The notes under the pieces are model-generated. The model did not search any database. It saw only the letters and a program-made list of their open reading frames with translations, and was not told where the DNA came from. From NCBI GenBank assembly GCA_016946835.1, contig JACVTC010000078.1:596501-660500 (forward strand): a stretch of DNA of 64,000 nucleotides. The letters run 5' to 3'. Numbering within the stretch: position 1 is the stretch's first letter; every line of letters starts with the position of its first letter. Made by a program: the position numbers and the translations under genes. Source of the DNA: Neocallimastix lanati (nom. inval.). Lineage: Eukaryota; Neocallimastigomycota; Neocallimastigomycetes; Neocallimastigales; Neocallimastigaceae. Positions 29,601 through 38,800 of the stretch are shown one piece after another.

Positions 29601-30646
29601 GACACCTTGGAATTGAAAAAACTCTTGAAAGAATTAGCAGGAATTATTGGTGGCCGCTGATGAAGAACGATATCTCCAATTACGTTCTTTCATGTAAAAC
29701 ATGTGGATCTTGCAAAGTACGCCGTCATAAACCATATGGCTTAATTATTCCGCTTCCAGTACCAACTAAACCATGGGAAATAATAGGTGTAGATTTCATC
29801 GTTCAACTTCCACGATCCCAAGATTGTACCTGTATAATGGTTGTTTCAGACCATCTCACAAAAATGATTCATTTGGTTGCTACCTCTGATGTACCCTCTT
29901 CGGAACTTACGGCAAAACTTCTACTATTTAACGTATTCAAATACCACGGATTCCCTAAAGTTATAGTATCGGATCACGGATCACAATTTTCAGCTGAATT
30001 TTGGACTGCCTTATGTTCTTATATAAATGCAAAACCAAATTTAGCAACGGCACATCACCAACAATCAAACGGACAGGTGGAAAGAGCAAACGCAGTAATA
30101 GAGCAATATTTACGTTGCTATTGTTCTTTAACTCAGCATGACTGGTTTTTCTATCTTCCTTTTTGTGAAATCACTTACAACGATTCAATTCATAAATCAA
30201 TAGGTAAAACACCCTTTGTTGCAAATTACGGTTTCAACCCCTCATTCCAAATTGATACACCTCCGAGTCTTCTTAAAGATAATGCATCAGAGCTCGTTAG
30301 AAATTGGACCGAACATTTCAATGCTTTAAAGAAACAATTGATAAAGGCAAAACAGGATTTCAAGAAATATGGAGACAACAAAAAACAACAAGGTCCAAAA
30401 TTAACAATCAATGATAAAGTCTGGCTTAGAAGATATTATTTCACTAACGAACCTTCCAGGAAGTTATCGGTCCAATACTTAGGACCTTTTGAAATAATTG
30501 AAGATAAAGGTAGAAATAATTTTAAGCTAAAGCTTCCCGAGAATTCACAATTACATCCAATATTTCACATTTCTCAGTTGGAACCATATACGGAAAGGAA
30601 TAAAAACCTAAACAACAGTGAATCAAACGTAGGAGAGACAATGTAA
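26633..30646 (+). CDS. RE-C Gag-Pol polyprotein
   Basis: 1337 residues in a single frame from ATG 26633 (MDQNNTTPANETK). Gag capsid-like region ~1-200 (KKWGLSL, FKRLLIENFGD, YTIQFRHLATR); no CCHC knuckle, only a basic stretch near 215-240. Protease LLIDSGSS near 273; RT with YLDD near 629; RNase H with ETDAS near 776; integrase HHCC finger, then D,D,E near 1052, 1111 and 1149 (GVDFIVQ, SDHGSQF, GQVER). GPF/GPY module and HPIFHISQLEPY close the protein; there is no chromodomain. The ORF ends GETM-stop, and that stop (TAA) lies inside the 3' LTR start TGTAAG, so the C-terminus is encoded by the polypurine tract and the LTR end. Close relative of RE-B. Confidence 0.93.
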   Translation: MDQNNTTPANETKLISTITEFIPTFFAPNGILAENLHAKGNESLNLNELLCQYDKFIIDHPNSFTNDISKISYVTINLKGLAKKWGLSLKSDDILDDLSYEEFKRLLIENFGDSKEQRYSLIERLLNLKQRKLGNAAEYTIQFRHLATRIKWPDSVLIDLLIRGLIEEVREEYDKKDLPTKLFEATNLIIKIDKYCYFRNNILNNGINEKTNKRRINIVGKHQDIKRNRNNNYKRKEEVTLSTSYTNSKSDQKMVSTFYIQGKNKKIPLRLLIDSGSSRSLMCKQFVSSQKLRTFELPSPIEIRLPNNKTMKITHTTGQLDLFIFDHKERFQFSVANLQLTGISAILGRDWLSIHKPYINFSNNHIFFLEGNCLDHCPSCKGTKIQSTKNVTAAIVTEDLMSEDTAKPDLKDLFEDEICYIMMSKELKSKLNNSKSKEIILRYYSNLLDVFETKNADTLPPHRPYDITINIIPGGQLYFGPIYSLTRKEKEELEKYIHENLTKGFIVKSNSPAGAPVMFVKKKDGSLRLCVDYRRLNSITIRNSFPIPRINDLIEVFKGAQIFSRLDLKSAYNLVRVSKDSEYLTAFRTPLGHFQYRVMPFGLRNAPSVFQRFIQDTLSEELNKFVQIYLDDIIIYSSDENQHINHVKVVLSKLLNNGLYCKIEKCEFHVKQTTFLGFVVSANGLLMDKDKIKCIMEWPVPKNLTELQSFLGFTNFYRRFIKDYAKIMDPLRKLLSKNNTFLWDKDAQNAFDSLKKSFNSTDILIFPDQDKEFFLETDASEFALGCVLSQNSSIDNLIHPIAFYSRSLTSPETNYAIYDKELLAIITAFDVWRHHLEGAKFPIKVFTDHRNLLFFKKPQKLSPRQIRWSLFLSKFDFVLSYRPGVQGGKPDALSRRPDYLTKNINESQILLKENNFCLSMEDNLVKLQEMQSQDPYCSNILNKFKDKTKNFKSSLFQLKNNILHFNNKIIVPSNLRITLLRKMHDDPLGGHLGIEKTLERISRNYWWPLMKNDISNYVLSCKTCGSCKVRRHKPYGLIIPLPVPTKPWEIIGVDFIVQLPRSQDCTCIMVVSDHLTKMIHLVATSDVPSSELTAKLLLFNVFKYHGFPKVIVSDHGSQFSAEFWTALCSYINAKPNLATAHHQQSNGQVERANAVIEQYLRCYCSLTQHDWFFYLPFCEITYNDSIHKSIGKTPFVANYGFNPSFQIDTPPSLLKDNASELVRNWTEHFNALKKQLIKAKQDFKKYGDNKKQQGPKLTINDKVWLRRYYFTNEPSRKLSVQYLGPFEIIEDKGRNNFKLKLPENSQLHPIFHISQLEPYTERNKNLNNSESNVGETM

Positions 30647-31390
30647 GTGTTGACTAATTAATTAGTCACACTTAACCAAATATAATATAAATATTATATT
30701 TATTTTTATTATTAATTAAGATTTAAATAATTTTTCAATAAAATAACACTTAATATTATTTAATATACTATAATTTTAATAATTGTTATTAAATAATAAA
30801 ATAAAAATAATTATTAATTGATAAAATTAATTTTTTAACTAATTAATAATTAATTATTATGAAATATAAACAATATCTTTAATTAATAACCAATTTCTAT
30901 TTAATATAAATAATTAATCATTTGATTTATCATTAACAATAATACGTGATTAATTATATTAAAACATTTAATATTAATATAATTAATATTAAATTAATAT
31001 AAAATTAGTTAATAATTATAAACTTAAAACATCATAATAAATAATTTCATAAAATATTGGTTAATTGCCAATATTAAATAATATTAAATAATATTAAATA
31101 ATATTAAATAATATTAAATAATATTAAATAATATTAAATTATATTAAATAATAAATAATTAATTTATTTTATCTTTCAGGTTTTTTCTCATAATCTTTTT
31201 CCTGAAAGAATAACTTTTAAGATTATGAACAAAAAAAATTATAAATAACCTTGATTTTTTCTATAAAATAAAAATCAAGAGTTATTATTTAGAAAATAAT
31301 ATATAATAAAATTTCTTAATAAACTCGAAATATTTTTTATCAATTATTGTTATTTTAATAAAAGTTAAGTATTAATTTTGTGTTATTACA
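30642..31390 (+). repeat. RE-C 3' LTR
   Basis: 749 bp, identical by eye to 25744-26492. The purine-rich AGGAGAGACA precedes it at 30631-30640 and doubles as coding sequence for the last Pol residues. Confidence 0.92.
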
Positions 31391-31394
31391 CATA

Positions 31395-33059
31395 TGTAAT
31401 AATTTAATTATAAAATTAATTAGAATTAAATTATTAACTACAACTTAATAATAACTAAATAATAATTATTATTAAATTGAGAAAACAAAAAAAAGATAAA
31501 TATACTTATCTTCTATAAGAGAGAGTTTATTATAACTAATTATAATAAACTAATAACACAAAATTGTCAAAGAGAAAAGATTATTTTATTTTATTTTTTT
31601 TTTTTTTTTAAATTTGCTTTTTATTAAAACTTACTTTATTAAAATAGAAATATAAAAATTTTATTAATGTTATTACTATATTATAATTGTTATAATAATA
31701 ACTCTTGATTTCTCAAAGAGAATTCAAGAACTTTATTTATACTTTTTTGAAAAATAAGGTTAAATTAAAAAATGTTTTCTAATCTTAACAAATCTCTTAT
31801 CTAGGAAAAGATTAGAGAGAAAAACCTAGATAAGATTTTTGATCGATATTCTATCCATATCGATCATCGTATCAATTAGGTAAAACCAATTACTTTTAAA
31901 AAGTGATTGGGAAAAACCCTAATTGACCGATTAGCTAATCTAATTTAATTGATCGAAAATAAAAGAATAAAATAATAAAAGATATTTCGACCATAAAATC
32001 ATAAATTTACAAATAAGGAAAATAACATAATAATGATATTAATAAACAAAATACAGAATACATTATTAAGTACATATTAGAATACATAATATATTTGTTT
32101 ACAATTTAATTAAATAAATAAACTAAGACTAATAAATTTAATAATTAAATATATAATTAAATAAACTATAATTATTTATAAATGTATAAATAATAATTAA
32201 TTAAATAAATTTGTTGTATTAAATTAATGATTATTTAATATTGAGTTTAATAAATTATTAATAATATTTAAATGAATAAATATTATATAATTAAATAAAG
32301 TTATAATTATAACTTAACTAATGTTAAAATTAAGATATAAAATAGTTTTATGATTAATAACGTTACTAGGTTAATATGTTGAATTATATATCAATAATCC
32401 AACAATAATTAATTAATAATAATATAAAAATAATATAAGATAAATAGTTAAGTTATTTAAACACTTAATATCTAAGAATATTTTAAATAATAATTTCTTT
32501 GAAGGATTTATGAAAATATTTATTTATTGAATTATTAGTATATAATTATTGTAAATACAATAACCTTACAAAGAACATAAAAGATAGATTTTTACATCTT
32601 TCTTTTATACTTTGTAAGTTACATAATAATAGTATTTAATTATAAGATAATAATAATATAGTAAAATGAATATTAATAAAATATTAAAATAATAACAATA
32701 TCGATATGTTTAAAATATTTAATATAATTAAATAAATTTAATTTGTATAATTAATTTGAATAATTAAAAATAGTAATTAATATATATGATATAAACATAT
32801 ATATAAACATAATATAAATAAATACATGTGACGTCATATGTAAATAATTGAAATTATTAATATAAATCTTATTTATTAATATTTTCAGAATTATTAGGCC
32901 TAAGATAATTCTTTAAATACTAAATAAGAGTTTATATTAATTATTAATTAAATGTATATTGAAATGTGAATAACTGAAATTGAGATTTCAATTCAGTTAT
33001 AATTTCAACAACTAAGAAAATATAATTATTTTATTTAAAAATAATTATAGATTCTTACA
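31395..33059 (-). repeat. Solo LTR of an RE-B-like family, inverted and interrupted
   Basis: The minus strand matches the RE-B LTR in order (TGTAAGAATC.. start, AAATCAAGAGTTATTATTATA region, TGATCGATATTCTATC region, ..TTACA end) with clear divergence. TSD ACATA at 31390-31394 and 33060-33064; its first A is the last base of the RE-C 3' LTR, so it inserted after RE-C. It is split by solo LTR A at 32322-33010. Without the insert its length is about 970 bp against 900 bp in RE-B, so it is a sister subfamily. Confidence 0.85.
32322..33010 (-). repeat. Solo RE-A-type LTR nested in the solo RE-B-like LTR
   Basis: 689 bp, starting TGTTAAAATTAAG and ending AATTTCAACA on the plus strand, matching 5009-5734 along most of its length. 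The TSD ACTAA is exact at 32317-32321 and 33011-33015. The interrupted host sequence resumes as AGAAAATATAATTATT, as in the RE-B LTR. Confidence 0.9.
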
Positions 33060-33065
33060 ACATAA

Positions 33066-33614
33066 TGATACGTTATTTCTATAAGTATCAATGTTTTTGT
33101 GGTTAGCAAGATTGTATTAAATAAAAATATATTCTAATATAAAAATATATAATTACAATACACGTTAATATTAAAACAAAATATAAAAAAAATTATAGTT
33201 TTGTCGTTTTATTTATTTATTTAAATTATTTATGTCGTAATACAAATTTTATAATAAAATGTTATTAAAGATCTTATTAATTATTTATTTCTAACTAACT
33301 TATTACTATTAAAATTTTTGATAAATAAATATATTCCCCAAATATATTTATTTTAACCAATTTTATCTCTATTTTTTTCCAAATAAAAAAACCTCCCCTT
33401 CTTTAAAGAATTATAATAATTTTTCTTTTATATTTCTAATTTCTAATTTACTATAAATTAAATCCTATTGGCTATTAACTAATTAAATAAATTTAATAAT
33501 TTTTATATTACTATTTATTATTATAATATACATATATAATTTAACTAATTATTTATTATATTTAATTTTATTTCTTGATAATATTCTCTTTTTATTTAAA
33601 TACTGCATCAATAA
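33066..33614 (+). repeat. RE-F 3' LTR, middle part
   Basis: After the CATAA site used by RE-C the sequence TGATACG.. runs to ..TGCATCAATAA, where RE-B inserted. It has no ORF and is AT-rich (U3-like). The assignment rests on the chain of TSDs and on the TGTAA..TTACA ends of the joined LTR (about 1.13 kb in total). The 5' LTR counterpart lies beyond the left window edge apart from 5735-5798. Confidence 0.65.
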
Positions 33615-34514
33615 TGTAAGAATCTATAATTATTTGTTAGCAAATAATTATATTTTCTTAGTTAAGTTATTATAACTATAACTTTATTTAATTACATATA
33701 ATATTTATTAAATTTATTTAATTTAATTTTAAATATTCATTAATTTAACAAAATTTATTTAATAATTTTAAATAATATATTTACAATATGTTAAATTCTC
33801 TACTGTAACTAATGTATTTTGTATTGTATTTTATTCTGTATTTTATAATGTATTCTGTATTTTATAATGTATTCTGTATTTTATAATGTATTCTGTATTT
33901 TATTAACTATTTAATTTTATATTTTTAATATAAGGATAAATTATATGATCGAAATATCTTTTATTATTTTATTCTTTTATTTTCGATCATTAGATTAGAT
34001 TAGAAAATCGGTTAATTAAGATTTTTTCCAATTACTTTTTAGAAGTAATCGGTTTTACTTAATTAATGCGATGATCGATATGGATAGAATATCGATCGAA
34101 AACTTATCTAGGTTTTTCTATCTAATCTTTTCCTAGATAAGAGATTTGTTAAGATTAGAAAACCCTTTCTTATTTAATCTTATTTTCATAAAAAAATATA
34201 AATAAGGCTCTTGAGTTCTCTTTGAGAAATCAAGAGTTATTATTATAAAAAACATAGTTATAATAGTAACATTTTTATATTTTTAACTTTAATAAATTAA
34301 TAAAAATATTTTATTCAAAAACATATTTTTAAGATCAATTTATACAAACAATTCTTCTCTTACATTTTGTGTTATTATTATAATTAATTTTATAATAAAC
34401 TCTACATTAAAGGTAAAAAAATTTATTTTATTTTATTTTCTCAACTTAATGAATTAGTCGTTAAGTTGTAGTTAATAATTCTATTTTGAGTTAGTTCTTA
34501 ATAGAATTATTACA
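33615..34514 (+). repeat. RE-B 5' LTR
   Basis: TGTAAGAATC..GAATTATTACA. TATA box TATAAATA at 34197-34204; primer site AAGAGTTATTAT at 34232-34243, 35 nt from the TATA start. It contains several short tandem copies of TTATAATGTATTCTGTAT near 33835-33900. Confidence 0.92.
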
Positions 34515-34526
34515 ATAATAACTCTT
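34515..34526 (+). promoter_or_regulatory. RE-B primer-binding site, self-priming type (12 nt)
   Basis: ATAATAACTCTT directly follows the LTR and is the exact reverse complement of AAGAGTTATTAT at 34232-34243. The first 12 bases are the same as in RE-C, but the next bases differ, and in each element the paired length ends where its own R region diverges. Confidence 0.75.
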
Positions 34527-34975
34527 CTTAGATTAGCTTAGGGTTAGATAAAATGTGAAAAAATTTTAGAATAGTGTAACATTGGAAATTTTATTAGTGA
34601 ATTAGTCTATTGAAATTATATATATTAGAATACAATAATAATATATAGCTAGAGTGGCACAAAAAAAAAAAAAAAAAAAAAAAAAATTTTTTTTATTAGC
34701 AATTTTGATTGAAAAAAAAAAAAAAAATTATATTAAAAAAAAAAAAAAAAAATTTATATTAAAAAAAAAAATTTTTTTTAATAGTTAATAATAGAATAAT
34801 AAATTAATATTATAGAATAGTTTTAGATTATAATAATTTAATTAAAATAATTTTAGAATAAATATAATAATATATAATAGATTAGAATTATTTTAATAAT
34901 TTAGAATTAATAGTATTATAGAATAATAAATAATTTTAGATAATATAATTAAGAATAGAAAGAATAATTTAAAAT

Positions 34976-35032
<57 letters not shown>

Positions 35033-35251
35033 ATAATAATAATAAATAAATAAAGAAATAAATAAAAACATTAAAAAATAAATTAAAAATAACAAACTGA
35101 GAAGGTAATAATACCTTCATATATAGAGTTAGCCATCTAATTGGGGATGGTGAGTACATTTTTAGGTAGTAATAAAGGAAAGGTCTCCTTTTCCTATACC
35201 GTAGCGGTTTGTACTGTACGGAAATGCAGTATTTCACGTGAAAGTATAGGT
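34527..35251 (+). other. RE-B leader, first part
   Basis: Noncoding, with A-runs (34661-34686, 34714-34752, 34981-35030). From about 35110 it becomes less AT-rich and holds inverted repeats such as TTTCCTATACCG..AAAGTATAGG. The 63-codon frame at 35141-35332 covers the structured modules and is not taken as a gene. Confidence 0.6.
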
Positions 35252-35309
35252 TATCCGAATGTAGCTCTAGCGAATAAGGAACTCTTGGTCACCGAAGGCC
35301 TCGAGGTTC
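35252..35309 (+). ncRNA. Structured leader module I (RE-B copy)
   Basis: TATCCGAAT..GTAGCTCTAGCGAATAAGG, then AACT, then a hairpin CTC-tt-GG / CC-tc-GAG closing the loop TCACCGAAGG. It matches 15703-15755 of RE-F in the strings outside the stem. Confidence 0.55.
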
Positions 35310-35475
35310 TTCAATATTATGTATTGAAGTAAAATTATATAGTTTTAATTTTAATAATGGGTTTTAACAGTTTGTTTATCCCAAACAAAATTGGTTATAG
35401 CAGTTATGTTTTTTTATGCTTGATTATATAAAACTGCTATGGAAAACATAAAATATTTTTTTTATGTTTTAATGG

Positions 35476-35521
35476 ATCACTTTTGCCGGTTTTTGAATGT
35501 TGTAAGGCATAAGAAAGTGAT
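35476..35521 (+). ncRNA. Structured leader module II (RE-B copy)
   Basis: Hairpin ATCACTTT-TGCC with GGCA-(TAAG bulge)-AAAGTGAT; loop starts GGTTTTT and ends TGTTGTAA. Same plan as 15835-15873 in RE-F with a different lower stem. Confidence 0.55.
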
Positions 35522-35635
35522 ATTGAATTTTTATTAAAATAATACTAAATATTGTATTTATGCAGAAGTTTATAATAAAGGATAAGTTTATAATAATATT
35601 TTGTTAATCATTTTAATTTAATTTCCAAGTACGTA

Positions 35636-35711
35636 GTTGACCGTTACTGGTAGGCTGTAACATTAGACCTACACCTCAGCCTTTTGGTTGATAAACCAAA
35701 TGAACGGTAAC
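35636..35711 (+). ncRNA. Structured leader module III (RE-B copy)
   Basis: Outer stem GTT-g-ACCGTT (35636-35645) with AACGGT-AAC (35703-35711); inside, CTGGTAGGCT and CCTACACCTCAGC with a GTAGG/CCTAC pair, then the hairpin TTGGTT-GATA-AACCAA. Same plan as 15356-15438 in RE-F with entirely different outer-stem bases. It lies about 140 nt upstream of gag here, but 520 nt upstream in RE-F. Confidence 0.55.
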
Positions 35712-35848
35712 ACGGGAAGGAAGAAATTAAAGTGTATTCTATAAAATATTTATTAATCAAAATCCTTATTATAATTCTTAATTTTGTGTAATAAAAATGT
35801 CCATTTTGTTAACTCTATCCTATTTTTATCTATACTAAAGGCACAAAA

Positions 35849-38800
35849 ATGGATTTCAATAGTAATAAACAAGCAATTTCCTCAAGTGAAGTTAATAATT
35901 CCTATCTCCATGATGAAAATGCATCCAAACTTATTACTGCAATTGCTGACTTCATTCCTGCTTTCTTTTCTCCTAATGGTGTCCTCCAAAAGGAAAATGA
36001 AAGCAATAAACTAAATATATTAGAAATTTTAATTCAAAGTGAAGATTTCTTTAAGGAGCATCCAAATTCTTTTCAAAAGGATGAACTAAAAAGTTCTTTT
36101 GTTATTAATAAACTTACTGGTACCGCCAGAAAATGGGGTCTTTCTCTTTTAACTGATGGTACTCTAAAGAACCTTGAATTTAGTAAGTTTAAGAAGCTCT
36201 TACTGGATAACTTTGATATTGGGAATGAAAGGAAGCAAAAATATGTCATCATGGAAAAGTTATGGAAATTGAAACAACTTCAACTAGGAAATGTTGCTGA
36301 ATATACTATTGAATTTCGGAGATTGGCTGGACGTTTAGGATGGCCCGACGAAGTTTTAATTGATATAATCGGTAAGGGTCTACTTGACAAAGTCCGCGAA
36401 GAGTTTGATAAACTCGAAAAGCCATCTACTCTTTTTGAAGCTACCAACATTATTATTGGAATTGATAAGAAGTGTTTTTTGGAAAGTCGTCTACGCCACA
36501 ATCAAAAAAATAAATTTAATGGAAAAATGTCGTTTCATAGGAAGAGAAACGATTTACTAAAATCAGAAAAGAATTCTAAACATTCTCATTTCAGAAAAAA
36601 TAAGTCTAAAAACGACATACTTTCAGCAAATTACACCCCGAATATTAAAACAACAATCACAACTACCTTCTACCTTGATATTAATGGAAGAAATATTAAG
36701 GCAAATCTATTAATTGATTCGGGTTCTGCCAGAAGTTTTATTTGTAAAAACTTCGCAAATTCTAATAGATTACCTGTGTTAGGACTCAATTCCCAAATCA
36801 ACATCCAACTTCCTAATGGGAAAAGTATGAATATCAGACAAACTACTAAGCCCCTTAAATTAAAATTTATGGATCATAAGGAAACTTTTGAATTCTGCAT
36901 TGCTAATCTATCTCTTCAGGGCATTAATGGTATTCTTGGAAGGGATTGGTTATCCGTTCACAATCCTTTCATCGATTATAAAAATAATAGAATCTACTTC
37001 CTTGGTAGATACTGTGGCTCACATTGCCCATCCTCCAAAAGTAATAAGTTTTTTAATCAAAATAAAAATATTACTGCTTCAATGTTGGAGAATTCAGAAG
37101 AAGATTCAGTATTACCAAATTCGGCTTTCGATACAGATATCTCAGATTCTGATTTATGTGCTGCAATGATTAATTCAGAAGAAGTAAACACTGACGTTCA
37201 GGGAAAAGAAGAGATTATTAATAAATACTATTCGGATCTTAAAATAGTATTTGAAAAGAAACAAGCTGAGAACTTACCACCTCATCGTGACTATGATATT
37301 GCTATTGAGCTTATTCCTGGTGGACAACTTTATTTTGGTCCAATATACTCTCTTACTGTACAAGAACTTAAAGCTTTAAAGGATTATATTAAGGAAAACT
37401 TAAAAAAGAAATTCATTAGGAAGTCAAAATCACCAGCAGGTGCTCCTATATTATTTGTAATGAAACGCGATGGTACCCTTAGACTCTGTGTAGATTATCG
37501 CCGATTAAATGCTATCACAATCCGTAATAGCTACCCAATTCCAAGAATAAATGACTTGATTGAATCCTTTCAAGGAGCTAAGATATTTACTCGTCTTGAC
37601 CTTAGATCTGCTTATAACCTAATCAGAGTTAAAGAAGGTCACGAATATCTTACTGCTTTTAGAACCCCTTTAGGACATTTCGAGTATCTCGTTATGCCTT
37701 TTGGTCTTCGAAATGCCCCTTCGGTTTTTCAACGTTTTGTACAAGATATCTTCAGTGATATCATTGGTTCTTTCATGCAAGTCTATCTGGACGACATCAT
37801 TATTTACTCTAACAACGAAGAAGAACATATTAAACATGTTAGGATCGTTCTTCAACTTCTCATCAACAATGGATTATATGCTAAATTAGAGAAATGTGAC
37901 TTCCATGTTACTAAAACCACTTTCTTAGGCTTCACTGTTTCTGTAGATGGTCTCACTATGGATAAGGATAAGGTAAAATCTGTTCTGGATTGGCCTATTC
38001 CGAAGAATCAAAAGGAATTACAAAGTTTTCTAGGCTTATGTAATTTCTATAGAAAGTTTATCAATAATTTTGCCAAAAATATGGAACCTCTTCGTCGACT
38101 TTTAAGGAAAAATACTACATTTAATTGGGATGAATCAGCAAATGAAGCTTTTAATAAATTAAAAGAATCTTTTAAAGCTGATGAAGTGCTCATTTTTCCT
38201 AATCCAGAGAAAGAATTCATCGTTGAAACAGATGCTAGCGACTTTGCTGTCGGTTGCATACTTTCTCAGGTTAGTGACACTGATAACTTATTGCATCCCG
38301 TAGCCTTCCATTCTAGATCCCTCAATAAAGCAGAAGTCAATTATACTATATATGATAAAGAACTTCTTGCTATAATTACTGCGTTTGAAACTTGGAGGCA
38401 TCATTTAGAAGGCGCAAAATTTCCTGTTCAAGTAATAACAGACCACAAGAACTTATTGTATTTTAAGAAACCCCAACATTTAAATCAAAGACAAATTCGT
38501 TGGAGTCTCTTTTTATCAAAGTTTGACTATAGGATTGCATTCAGATCAGGCGCTAAAAGTGGCAAACCAGATGCTCTTTCAAGACGCCCAGATTTTAAAT
38601 CTGACTCTTCATCTGAATCACAACCTGTAATTAACAATAATGCTTTCTGTTGTGCTATAAATGACAATATTAGTAGTCTTATTGAAGCACAGAAAGCTGA
38701 TAATTATTGTAAAAACATCCTCTTAAAAATAAGGGATAAGTCAAACAACATCAAAAGTTCTTTATTTTCCTTCGTCGATGGCGTACTTCACTTTCAGAAG

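Larger units (their letters stand above)
25744..31390 (+). mobile_element. RE-C: complete Ty3-type retrotransposon without chromodomain
   Basis: Two 749-bp LTRs that look identical, a 16-nt self-primer match, and one ORF of 1337 codons. TSD CATAA: left copy 25739-25743; the right copy was later cut by a solo LTR and reads CATA (31391-31394), restored as CATAA at 33061-33065. The internal leader is only about 140 bp and contains a long poly-A run. Confidence 0.92.

Noticed and set aside
35141-35332. 63-codon frame in the RE-B leader
   Set aside because: It covers leader module I, whose conserved feature is RNA structure; RE-F has no matching frame.
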